Of a stretch of 64,000 nucleotides of DNA, positions 8,975-17,375 are shown piece after piece; position 1 is the stretch's first letter; each line of letters begins with the position of its first letter. The stretch lies in assembly GCA_028821775.1 (NCBI GenBank), contig JAPKFB010000010.1, forward strand, positions 1-64,000, given 5' to 3'. The notes under the pieces were generated by a model. That model had not been told where the DNA came from and searched no databases. It was given only the letters and a program-made list of their open reading frames with translations. A program made the translations under genes and the position numbers. The DNA comes from Roseibacillus sp. Its GTDB lineage: Bacteria > Verrucomicrobiota > Verrucomicrobiia > Verrucomicrobiales > Akkermansiaceae.

Positions 8975-9994
8975 TCACTTGCGGGTAGAGGGTTGGAGTA
9001 GCCCCACTTGCCCTTTCGCGCCAGCCGCCCAAACGGTGTGGCCGGCGATGCTGAGGGTGTGAAAGCCGGCATCACCGGGTAGTGATTTCCAAGTGGCTCC
9101 GCCGTCCCGGGAAAGATTTGTCCCGGAGGGCCCGACCGCAACCAGAGTGTTGGCATTGAGGTGTCCGACCGCAGAACGAAACGGGAAGGGAGCGTCACCC
9201 TTCGGACCCGTTACCAGTTGCCAGGACCTTCCGTCATCCTTGGAGCGCATGACGTTGTCTGATCCCTCGGATTCTTTCTTGTAGTCACCGCCGACAGCGA
9301 TGCCATTCCTGCCACGGAAGGCGATGGAGAATATTCCGGTCGAGGGCTCGCCTGCGATCATGGGGGTGGCGATGACCTCCCAAGTTTTGCCCCAAGTCTT
9401 GGAGTGAAAGACCCGTGCAACATTCCCCCCACTGGTGACCCAGAGGTGGCCGTCCTTCCTCACTGTGAGATGAGTGCCGCTGGCGGCGAAAGCGTGTTCG
9501 TGTTCACCCATTCGAGGAGCGCTCTCCTGTGCGATTCGCTGCCAAGTTGCGCCGCCGTCCTTGGTGTCGAGCAGGAACAGGCGGCCGTCGACAGGATCCC
9601 CCGCGAGGAGGCCGTGCTTCTCATCTCTAAACGCGAGGCCGTTGAAGAATCCTTGAGGCTCCACATTCTGATGGACAAGTCTCCAGGTCTTCCCGCCGTC
9701 CTTGGTGAGGTAGAGTCGAGACGCTTGCCCGGTCCCGGCGCTCATCGCCACGCAGCGTTGCGAGTCGAAAGCCTGGAGGTCGCGAAAGTCGAGATCATCG
9801 TCTCCGACTCTGGTGAACTGCCAAGTCCGGCCGCCATCAGTGGTGCGAGCGACGCCCGATTTGGTTCCGAACCAGCAGACCTGGGAATTGACCGCGCTGA
9901 TCCCGCGGATGGAGGTCGTCACACCGGAATCCAAGAGAGACCAAGTGGGCTCGGCTGTTGCGACGGTGAGAGAGAGAAGGAGGAGAGGGTGCAT
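8975..9994 (-). CDS. Secreted YCF48/HCF136-like beta-propeller (BNR-repeat) protein
   Basis: A 339-aa protein with a short signal peptide (MHPLLLLSLTVATAEP) followed by six or more Asp-box/BNR motifs spaced around the chain: TTDGGRTWQ, TKDGGKTWR, DTKDGGATWQ, a degenerate SKTWGKTWE, SKDDGRSWQ and SRDGGATWK. This is the pattern of sialidase-fold propellers and of YCF48/HCF136-type proteins often annotated as oxidoreductases in bacteria. It lacks the sialidase catalytic Arg triad in any recognisable form, so a binding or assembly role is more likely than glycosidase activity. It is divergent from selO, with about 160 bp between the starts. The molecular function is not known. Confidence 0.78.
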   Translation of the reverse strand: MHPLLLLSLTVATAEPTWSLLDSGVTTSIRGISAVNSQVCWFGTKSGVARTTDGGRTWQFTRVGDDDLDFRDLQAFDSQRCVAMSAGTGQASRLYLTKDGGKTWRLVHQNVEPQGFFNGLAFRDEKHGLLAGDPVDGRLFLLDTKDGGATWQRIAQESAPRMGEHEHAFAASGTHLTVRKDGHLWVTSGGNVARVFHSKTWGKTWEVIATPMIAGEPSTGIFSIAFRGRNGIAVGGDYKKESEGSDNVMRSKDDGRSWQLVTGPKGDAPFPFRSAVGHLNANTLVAVGPSGTNLSRDGGATWKSLPGDAGFHTLSIAGHTVWAAGAKGQVGLLQPSTRK

Positions 9995-10157
9995 GGATGA
10001 GTCGGAGGGTGCCCTGAATCATCCTCGATGGCGACCTTGAGGCAATCCTCCGGAGCGGGGAATTAGGGAAAATCATAGCTCGGAATCCTCCCTCAAATCG
10101 TGGCAGGTAGGCGGCGACCTATCCGGAGTAGACAATTCCTCAATTGAGCGAAGCACA

Positions 10158-11612
10158 ATGATCAACTTTGACAATACCTATGCGCGATTGCCTGATCGTT
10201 TTTACGCTCACGTTGTCCCCGCGAAAGTGCCCGCACCGAGCCTCGTTGGTCTCAACGAAGCGCTCGCTGAGGAACTGGGACTCGATCCTGTTTGGCTGAG
10301 CTCGGCCGAGGGCCTTGCAATGCTCTCCGGGAATCAGCTTCCCAAGGAGGCCGATCCGATTGCGCAAGCTTACGCGGGTCACCAGTTTGGGGGATGGGTG
10401 CCGGAGCTTGGTGACGGCCGGGCGATTCTTCTGGGTGAGGTCATCGATCTCCATGGCAAGCGGCGTGATCTCCAACTGAAGGGATCGGGGCAAACTCCAT
10501 TCTCCCGGCGGGGAGATGGCAAAGCCACTCTTGGTTCTGCCATTCGAGAATATCTTTGTAGCGAAGCGATGGCCGCGCTCAACGTGCCCACCACGCGCGC
10601 GCTTGCGGTAGTCGCCACGGGTGAGATTGTGCCGAGGGAACACGCGCACCCCGGTGGCATTCTCACCCGTATTGCCGGAAGTCACATCCGGGTGGGGACC
10701 TTCCAATACTTTCAGGGATTACAGGATCAGGATGCGCTGCGACAGTTGGCAGACCATGCCATGAAGCGTCACTTCCCGGAAGCGACACAGGCTCAAAATC
10801 CTTACCTCGCTTTCTTTGAGCGGGTGGTCGCAGCCCAAGCCAGCCTGATTGCCAAGTGGATGCAGCTCGGATTCATTCACGGGGTGATGAATACCGACAA
10901 CATGACGATCTCGGGCGAGACGATTGACTTTGGTCCCTGCGCCTTCATCGATTCCTTCCACCCGGACAAGGTCTTTAGTTCGATTGACCGCCATGGCCGT
11001 TACGCTTGGTCAAACCAACCTCAGGCAGCACATTGGAACCTCGCGCGCCTTGGTGATGCTCTCAGCCCCTTGATCGCGAAAGACCCTGCGGCGGGCAAGA
11101 CCCTGATCTCTGCGGCCTTGGATCGTTTTCCGCACGTGTTCAAGGAGGCTTACCACTCCGGCTTTGCAGCGAAATTTGGCCTTCTCTCGATCGCAGAGAA
11201 GGAGGAGCAATTCATTGCAGACTCTCTGCAGTTCATGGCTGAGCAAGAGGTGGATTTTACGCTCTTCTTCCGGGAGCTCACTCGAATTGCGGGGGGCTCC
11301 GAGTCCGCACGGCTGCGTGAGCTCCTTGGTTCCAGAGCGGGTGTTGAGGAGTGGATTGCCGATTGGAAAGTCCTCACGGAGGGCGAGGATGATGAGCGGG
11401 TCCGCGTGATGCAGGACTGCAATCCGGTGCTCATTCCTCGAAATCACCGGGTTGAGCAGGCCATTCAGGCCGCCGAAGCAGGGGAGTTTGGGGTTTTTCG
11501 CCGCCTCGCGGAGGCCTGGTCCGAGCCCTTCGCCGAGCACGAAGAAGTGAGTGATCTCGAAGAACCGCCGCTGTCCCACGAAGTTGTTTGCGAGACTTTT
11601 TGCGGAACCTGA
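10158..11612 (+). CDS. selO: Protein adenylyltransferase SelO (YdiU family)
   Basis: A 484-aa SelO pseudokinase-fold enzyme, a family established to AMPylate Ser/Thr/Tyr residues of target proteins under redox stress. Diagnostic segments are IAQAYAGHQFGGWVPELGDG, the ATP-binding region LKGSGQTPFSRRGDGKATLG, the REYLCSEAM helix, the GVMNTDNMTI catalytic loop and DFGPCAFID. The C-terminus ends VVCETFCGT, leaving a cysteine near the extreme end, where many homologues carry Cys or selenocysteine. The start is the ATG at 10158 (MINFDNTYARLP), matching SelO N-termini. It is monocistronic, divergent from the YCF48-like gene. Confidence 0.95.
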   Translation: MINFDNTYARLPDRFYAHVVPAKVPAPSLVGLNEALAEELGLDPVWLSSAEGLAMLSGNQLPKEADPIAQAYAGHQFGGWVPELGDGRAILLGEVIDLHGKRRDLQLKGSGQTPFSRRGDGKATLGSAIREYLCSEAMAALNVPTTRALAVVATGEIVPREHAHPGGILTRIAGSHIRVGTFQYFQGLQDQDALRQLADHAMKRHFPEATQAQNPYLAFFERVVAAQASLIAKWMQLGFIHGVMNTDNMTISGETIDFGPCAFIDSFHPDKVFSSIDRHGRYAWSNQPQAAHWNLARLGDALSPLIAKDPAAGKTLISAALDRFPHVFKEAYHSGFAAKFGLLSIAEKEEQFIADSLQFMAEQEVDFTLFFRELTRIAGGSESARLRELLGSRAGVEEWIADWKVLTEGEDDERVRVMQDCNPVLIPRNHRVEQAIQAAEAGEFGVFRRLAEAWSEPFAEHEEVSDLEEPPLSHEVVCETFCGT

Positions 11613-11964
11613 AGATCTCGTCTCCTTGGGGTGCTGGGCAACTTGAGGCGAGCCGGTAGTGGACGACTGGGCCTTCTCCAGGACAGGTCCTTGGCCCTGC
11701 CCCCCGGGCGGGACGACGCGCTCTTTGGCGAGAGCGCTGGCCTGCTCAGCCAAGCCTTCAGCTCCGATGGGATCCCCCGAGCTGAATTACTTCTGGTTTC
11801 GATTTCAATTGATATTACCAAAAAGCGCCCTACTTCTCTCCCCGCCGGAGCTTCCGAATGCTCCGGTCCTGCGTTCCTTAGCGTCTCTTCTGTCTTTTGG
11901 TGGTCCTTTCGCTAGCGCGCATTTCCGCGAGAAGAGTGTTCTGCGCGGGATTCGGGATCCTGTT
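11613..11964 (+). other. Non-coding stretch between selO and the RRM gene
   Basis: About 350 bp. The reading frames here are fragments of longer shadow ORFs without recognisable protein character. The 3' part is likely to hold the promoter and 5' leader of the RRM-protein gene. I see no convincing terminator, tRNA or riboswitch. Confidence 0.4.
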
Positions 11965-12288
11965 ATGACAATCTACCTTGGAAACATCTCCTACGACTCA
12001 ACAGAGGCGCAACTCTACGACCTCCTATCGCCGCTTGGGGCAGTCTTTGACCTCAATTACCCGACCGACAGCGTAACTGGCAAACATCGCGGATACGCCT
12101 TTGTCATGATCGTCGACCGGGGCACCGCCAATGAGGTGATTCGCAAGCTCAATGGAGTTGATTTTGATGGGAGGCCACTCCGGGCCACCGAGGCCAAGGC
12201 CAAGGATCGTGGCCCTGACCAGGGAATTCCCGCCGGTTTTCGGAAGATGGGAGAAAATCCCTTCCACGGTGGTGGCAGGCGCCGCTAG
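11965..12288 (+). CDS. RRM-type RNA-binding protein
   Basis: A 107-aa single RNA-recognition-motif protein of the kind found in cyanobacteria and PVC bacteria. RNP2 is IYLGNI at residues 3-8 and RNP1 is KHRGYAFVMI near residue 41. The C-terminal tail is short, basic and Gly/Arg-rich (GGGRRR), typical of bacterial Rbp proteins. The track ORF begins 306 bp earlier, but I start at the ATG at 11965 because it places RNP2 at the usual distance from the N-terminus and the upstream sequence looks non-coding. Homologues bind RNA, often in cold or stress responses. The target here is unknown. Confidence 0.88.
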   Translation: MTIYLGNISYDSTEAQLYDLLSPLGAVFDLNYPTDSVTGKHRGYAFVMIVDRGTANEVIRKLNGVDFDGRPLRATEAKAKDRGPDQGIPAGFRKMGENPFHGGGRRR

Positions 12289-12618
12289 CGGTTCTTCTGG
12301 ACAGAGGTCGTCTTGCGGCCTCTGACGTCCAAGAGCGATGCCCGCTCCTGGATGATTCTCCGAGCGTTCACATAAAAAGCTGAGGTAGAACCGGAGCTCG
12401 ATCTCGCGAGGCAGATCGACCGGTCGCACCGAAGGGGGGCGAATCTGGCGGCGCAGAGATTGATTGCTTCGATCTCCGAGTTGGGTCCCAGGCAAGAAGG
12501 TGGGCGGAAACGGGCGCCCTTCGCATTGGCGAGAACTTCGTCCCGCCGAAGCCGAGGGATTTTCAAACCCATCCGGGGTGGAGGAGAGGAGTATGGGTCG
12601 CGCGTGAGTGGTGCGAGG
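12289..12618. other. Gap between convergent genes
   Basis: 330 bp between the RRM gene and the end of the lectin-domain gene. A 126-aa minus-strand ORF (12285-12665) spans it, but its composition looks like a shadow and I recognise no domain. No strong hairpin with a T-run was found for either gene. Confidence 0.35.
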
Positions 12619-14319
12619 CTAATTGCGATTGGACCAAGGCAGGGTGTCCTTGGGAGCGCCAGCAAAGAGGAGGTTCAAAAAGGCATCCGACTCAATCGGA
12701 TCGATGAGCTTCTTGAGTTTCGTTGCCCTTGTCAGGTAGCCTGTCTCGGAGAGATTCCGTACCACCTTCCGGACCGCTTGCATGTAAAAATTGAGCTGGC
12801 CGTCGATGATCCGTTGATGGGTCTCTTTGAGGGCGTTCAGCCTTGCACGCCATGTCTCCTGTTCGGACTGGAGGGCGTCCGAGGCATCGTCTGGAAGGCT
12901 CTCAAGCAAGCGCCCCTCCTTGGCAGCCTCGTCGAGAGGAAGTTCGATCGTTCTGAGGATGAGGCTGCTCCCTGAGTTCTGGGCGATCTGTTTCATTGCC
13001 CGGACGTATTCCTTGATCATCGGGGTGCGTCCCTTCCGAAACTTCAAAAGCTCCGATTCGGTCTGTCCTGCGATTGTTTGGTTGGCCGTCCTCAACTCAC
13101 GCTCCCAGTTGGAGTTGACGACGGGCGCAGGAGTGGGAAGGGGATTCCACTCCAGAAGCAAGGCGGTCGCCCCGCCGCTCGATCCGTCGCTGGCCACCCA
13201 GTTGAGTTTTCGGGGGTTGGATTCCCGGTGAAGGGTGAGCCGATTGAGAAGGGGGCCTTCGCGCAGAGATTCCCAATTCCAACCAAGATTGTTCCAGCGC
13301 TCCCCAGTGAGCCACTGCCACCGGTCGTTCGGTTCGAGTCGAAATCCACCGAGCCAGAGAGCTTCGTCCTTCAGTAACTGTTCTCCAAAGGTGCCCCTGA
13401 TCCAACGATGTTCCGGGTCGCTGGAGGGGACTGCCAGAGAAGCGGCGAGGGATTTTGCATATCTCCGGGCCTCTTCCCATGAGCGGGTGGTGTCAATCAT
13501 GAGATAGCGGGAGTCCTCCCTGCTGCGTGTCCCGATGGGATACCCTGCGGCCGCAATTCCTTTGGTTTGAAGGTCGGTGATCGTTCGCTTTAATTGCGCC
13601 TCAAGGGATCCGGGATTGCTGCCATCATTTCTCCACTGGAGGATGAACCGGTAACGCTGGGAAGCGTTGGCGGGAGAGAGCCTGACTCGATCCGAAAACG
13701 CAACTCTGCGGTGAAGGCGGGAGCCGGAAACGAGTTTGTCGCTTGAGGACCACGGGGAGCCATCGATCCACTGCCAATTCTCACGCGCACCCAGTCCGGC
13801 TCCAATCCAGACGGAACCTTTGAATCGCAAACTCTTCTGAAGCCATAACCGGTAATCCGCGCGGGGAATGACCGCCAGGTGTGCTCCGTGCTCCTCCGCG
13901 AACTTTTGGGCCTCGTTCCAATTCAAGGACTGGGACGGGATGTAAAAATGATGTTCTCTCCCGACCACGGTCCCCGCCGGAAACTCGTCCCGATCGCCGT
14001 CTGCGAGTTTTTCCTTCAGTTGGGAAAGGGACTTGCGTCCTTTTGTGGCGAGACGATTGAGGGGGCGATCAGTTTGCTCCGCCTGAGACCTCGGACCGGT
14101 CGTAATTATGGTGATGGCCGCGAAGACCGCAAGAGAGGTTGCATGAGAGCAGAGCGCAGAAATGGAGGATGGCGCGCTGAGTTTCAATGGGGGGGAAGGT
14201 GTGGCGAGAAGAAGGGAATGACGGAGGGAGAGGACCAGGTGCGAATCGGTAAACTGGATGACTGACGATGGGGTCGCCCTGGCAACATGGGTCACCAATC
14301 CAATCCCTCCACCGATCAC
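12619..14319 (-). CDS. Protein with two C-type-lectin-like domains and a helical tail
   Basis: A 566-aa ORF starting at GTG (14319). The true start is uncertain because the first 100 residues are low-complexity, with one hydrophobic stretch (ATSLAVFAAITIITT) that may be the signal or anchor. Two CTLD folds follow. The first, about 120-230, has SLNWNEAQKFAEEHGAHLAV and VWIGAGLGARENWQWIDGSP. The second, about 265-395, has SWEEARRYAKSLAASLAV and ALWLGGFRLEPNDRWQWLTG. Both have the WIGxx/WxWxDG core but lack the canonical disulfide cysteines. Residues from about 400 on are predicted helical (ETWRARLNALKETHQRIIDG). In related bacteria such lectin modules are attached to surface proteins or kinases. 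The ligand is unknown. Confidence 0.7.
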   Translation of the reverse strand: MIGGGIGLVTHVARATPSSVIQFTDSHLVLSLRHSLLLATPSPPLKLSAPSSISALCSHATSLAVFAAITIITTGPRSQAEQTDRPLNRLATKGRKSLSQLKEKLADGDRDEFPAGTVVGREHHFYIPSQSLNWNEAQKFAEEHGAHLAVIPRADYRLWLQKSLRFKGSVWIGAGLGARENWQWIDGSPWSSSDKLVSGSRLHRRVAFSDRVRLSPANASQRYRFILQWRNDGSNPGSLEAQLKRTITDLQTKGIAAAGYPIGTRSREDSRYLMIDTTRSWEEARRYAKSLAASLAVPSSDPEHRWIRGTFGEQLLKDEALWLGGFRLEPNDRWQWLTGERWNNLGWNWESLREGPLLNRLTLHRESNPRKLNWVASDGSSGGATALLLEWNPLPTPAPVVNSNWERELRTANQTIAGQTESELLKFRKGRTPMIKEYVRAMKQIAQNSGSSLILRTIELPLDEAAKEGRLLESLPDDASDALQSEQETWRARLNALKETHQRIIDGQLNFYMQAVRKVVRNLSETGYLTRATKLKKLIDPIESDAFLNLLFAGAPKDTLPWSNRN

Positions 14320-14592
14320 TTGTTCTCCTCCGGTTTGCGAAATTACTCAAGCTTTGGCCGCTCTCTGTCAATGCGGGCGAAATTTGTACTAAAACTAATC
14401 GATTTCGGTAAGAGGTTCCAACGAGCGAGGGGGCCATTCTGGGGCCGGAAAGGTTGTTCGCCCCGGCCGCAAGGTTTTGAATTTCGGGTTGAATGCGAGA
14501 GAATTGATCGTCACGTTCGCCTTGGTCCTCTTTCTCGTGCCTCAATTCGCTTCTTAGGCTTGCGATTGGATGGGCGGGTTGCTTGTAAGTGC

Positions 14593-16323
14593 ATGAACCC
14601 TCTCCACTCCTCCCTGTTCCTTGCCTCCCTCATGGTGGTGGGATTATCATGGGGAGATCTCTCCCGGGCGGCAGATCCGTTCACAATCGTCGTTCTTCCG
14701 GATACCCAGCACTACACGGACAATGAACAGAACTATGCCCACTTCGTCGCCCAATCGAGGTGGATTGGAAATAACATCGCAGCCGAGAACATCGTTTTTA
14801 CCACTCACCTGGGAGATATCGTGGAGAGCAATGGAGCGAATGCCCTGCAGTGGTTGCGTGCAGACCGGGTCTTGACGCGCTTCGACGCCTATCCTTCCTT
14901 TCCCTACGGGGTCGCCCTGGGGAATCACGACTACGACAATGTCTCTTCGAATCCGAGTGACAGCGCAGATACCTATGTCTCCCGCTTCGGAGCCGAGCGC
15001 TACCAGGGAAGACCATGGTATGGCGGATCCTCTCCCGACCAGCGCAGCCATTGGCAGCGCTTCTATGCGGGAGGACGGGTATTCCACCACATCACCTTGG
15101 AGTGGCAGGGTGCTTCGGCTACCAACAACAATTCTCCCGAGGTCACCAACTGGGTGCAATCCGTTCTGGATGCCCATCCGAATACCCCGACGATCCTTAC
15201 CACTCACGAGTACCTTGGCGGTCCTCTCGGCGCTGGACGGTCAGCGGCCGGGGACGACATCTTCAACTCGCTCATTCGCGAGAACTCGCAGATCTTCCTC
15301 GTGATTGGCGGTCACGCTCTGGGGGAAAATCACCGCCTCGTCCTTAATGCTGTCGGAGAGCCGGTTTATGAAATCCTGGCCAATTTTCAGAACCTTGCAG
15401 AAGGCGGGACGGGTTACCTGTTGCTTCTCAAGTTCGACGAAGATCACGGCCGCATCATGGCCTCAGTCTACTCACCGTCTCTCTTGATGCTGAAGCACGG
15501 CGAAGCCAGCCAATACAGTCTCCCGCTCACCTTCGAGGATCGGCTTGGGCCGGGCGATCGCGCGTTGCCGATATGGTGGGGGCAGCCGCAAGCTCTCGCG
15601 GTGGACGCTGAGGAGGCCGAGCTCCATGCGGCCATCAATCGAAACTCGTCGGACCTCAAAGTGGTTTGGGACACGGTGGATCGCGGAACTCGCAAGGTCG
15701 TGAACTGGGCAAATGTGGTGAGCCTTCCCGCTTGGACCGGTGGAGATGGGCTGATCGACGCGAATTTGCAGGGGCTCCGCGAGGCCACGAAGTATTGCTA
15801 CCGATTCATTGCGCGCGACCCCGGGGCGCCGACTTATTCCTGGTCGAAGCCGGGCACCTTCATGACCGGGGAGATTCGTGAGACGGCTTATCAAAGTTTT
15901 ATCGGGAGCTTTGGTCTGGAATTCCCCTCCAATCAACCGGGAGCAGATCCCGATCACGATCTGCTGACAAATCTCGAAGAGTTTGCCTACGGGCTCGATC
16001 CAGCTCGAAGCGATCACCGCACCCTCCAAGTTGATGACCTCGCGGGGAGTTATTCTAATGGCGTGCCGTTGACAATGGGGAACAATGACGCCTCGTTTTT
16101 CAGTGTGCGATTTGTTCGCAGAATCGATCATCTCGCATCCGGGCTCTCCTACAACCTTCAGTTCAGCACGGATCTTCTCGCATGGGAGGACAGCGACACC
16201 CTCCCCGCCGTCCTGCTCCAGGACCTGGCGACAGGATGCGAATTGGTTCAGGTGGCTTACCCTCTCAAAGGCGCGCTGGAAGCGCAGTTTTATCGCATGC
16301 TCATCACCCTTGAGGCAGAATGA
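14593..16323 (+). CDS. Secreted calcineurin-like metallophosphoesterase
   Basis: The start is the ATG at 14593, giving a signal peptide (MNPLHSSLFLASLMVVGLSW) and 576 aa. Metallophosphoesterase motifs are in order: the PDTQHY metal site, THLGDIVE, GVALGNHDYDN, ILTTHEYLG and IGGHALGENH. A fibronectin-III-like segment follows (EATKYCYRFIARDPGA). The C-terminus carries the PVC-typical module DHDLLTNLEEFAYGLDPA, a short calcium-loop-like repeat found before the tail of many secreted Verrucomicrobia proteins. Probable role is extracellular phosphoester hydrolysis. The substrate cannot be read from sequence. The reading frame upstream of 14593 has no signal-like start. Confidence 0.85.
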   Translation: MNPLHSSLFLASLMVVGLSWGDLSRAADPFTIVVLPDTQHYTDNEQNYAHFVAQSRWIGNNIAAENIVFTTHLGDIVESNGANALQWLRADRVLTRFDAYPSFPYGVALGNHDYDNVSSNPSDSADTYVSRFGAERYQGRPWYGGSSPDQRSHWQRFYAGGRVFHHITLEWQGASATNNNSPEVTNWVQSVLDAHPNTPTILTTHEYLGGPLGAGRSAAGDDIFNSLIRENSQIFLVIGGHALGENHRLVLNAVGEPVYEILANFQNLAEGGTGYLLLLKFDEDHGRIMASVYSPSLLMLKHGEASQYSLPLTFEDRLGPGDRALPIWWGQPQALAVDAEEAELHAAINRNSSDLKVVWDTVDRGTRKVVNWANVVSLPAWTGGDGLIDANLQGLREATKYCYRFIARDPGAPTYSWSKPGTFMTGEIRETAYQSFIGSFGLEFPSNQPGADPDHDLLTNLEEFAYGLDPARSDHRTLQVDDLAGSYSNGVPLTMGNNDASFFSVRFVRRIDHLASGLSYNLQFSTDLLAWEDSDTLPAVLLQDLATGCELVQVAYPLKGALEAQFYRMLITLEAE

Positions 16324-16368
16324 GGGTCGGTTCTTGTCGAGTGCGCTTCCACCGCCGATGCTGGCGCA

Positions 16369-17109
16369 GTGCCTCGCAAACCATCAGGACGCAGAAAACA
16401 CCAACCTCTCGGGCTGGAAATCCTTCACGAGGATCGCGACATCATCGTGGTCAACAAGGCGGCGGGATTGCTGACCATCGGCACGGGGCGGGATGGCGGG
16501 CGCACGGCACACGCCGCGCTGGACGATTACGTGCGAAAGGGGAATCCCAAATCCCGTCAGCGCATCTTCATCGTGCACCGACTCGACCGGGATACTTCAG
16601 GTGTGCTTGTCTTTGCCCGTAGTGAGGAAGCGAAGAGAACCTTGCAGGACCATTGGCGAGATGCAGAGAAGACCTACCTGGCCTTTGTTGAAGGGCACCC
16701 TGATCCACTCGAGGACACCATTTCATCTTACCTCATGGAGAGTGATTCGCGGCGCGTCTATTCGACCAAGGATCCCAAGGCGGGAAAACTCGCCCACACC
16801 AAATATAAGCTTTTGAAGACGGTCGGGAAGCGCGCCCTGCTGGAGATCCAGCTTCTCACCGGGCGCAAGAACCAGATCCGAGTTCATCTGGCCGATAAAG
16901 GTTGGCCGATTGTGGGAGATGCGAAATACGGGCACAAGATACATCGGAACAAGCGCCTTGCTCTGCACTCCCACCTCTTGAGTTTCGAGCATCCCTACAG
17001 TGGGGTCCGACAATCGTTCGAGGCTCCCATTCCCGACACCTTCCACCAGATGGCCGCGGCGCCGCCGCCCCGGAAGCCTTCGGGCCGGGATCAGAATGCT
17101 TCCTCGTGA
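16369..17109 (+). CDS. RluA-family pseudouridine synthase
   Basis: A 246-aa enzyme that isomerises uridine to pseudouridine in rRNA or tRNA. The catalytic motif IVHRLDRDTSGVLVFA is intact. Other family elements are DRDIIVVNKAAGLLTIGTG near the N-terminus and LLTGRKNQIRVHLADKGWPI in the second half. There is no S4 domain, so this is the short RluA/RluC-catalytic-domain form. The start is a GTG at 16369, about 45 bp after the metallophosphoesterase stop, so the two could be cotranscribed. The C-terminal tail is basic and Pro-rich. The target uridine is not determinable. Confidence 0.92.
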   Translation: MPRKPSGRRKHQPLGLEILHEDRDIIVVNKAAGLLTIGTGRDGGRTAHAALDDYVRKGNPKSRQRIFIVHRLDRDTSGVLVFARSEEAKRTLQDHWRDAEKTYLAFVEGHPDPLEDTISSYLMESDSRRVYSTKDPKAGKLAHTKYKLLKTVGKRALLEIQLLTGRKNQIRVHLADKGWPIVGDAKYGHKIHRNKRLALHSHLLSFEHPYSGVRQSFEAPIPDTFHQMAAAPPPRKPSGRDQNASS

Positions 17110-17375
17110 GGCGTGGTCATGTTCCGGCGGTTGATCAAAGGCGAAAGTAAGATGGCGAATGGCGGGGAAAGTTGACTGCTGCTCTTTGGTTTTGTGGGGA
17201 CGTCGCGCCCTGATCGGGGCGGGAATCGTTGCTGGGAATTGGTTCGTGGTGCCTGAAAGATCACTATGATGAATTGCATTTCTCTTTCCTGATTTCCCTG
17301 TGGCGTTCACAAATTCGAGCGCATGGTCACTCTTCATGTCCACAATTCGGCAAATCCTGGCACGGGGTCTTCGGG

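Noticed and set aside
12285-12665. 126-aa minus-strand ORF after the lectin-domain gene
   Set aside because: It is partly antisense to the RRM gene and overlaps the lectin gene in another frame, with Ser/Arg-rich low-complexity sequence and no domain.
12619-14319. Diversity-generating retroelement target
   Set aside because: The CTLD fold made me consider it, but no reverse transcriptase, template repeat or variable-repeat pair is present in the window.
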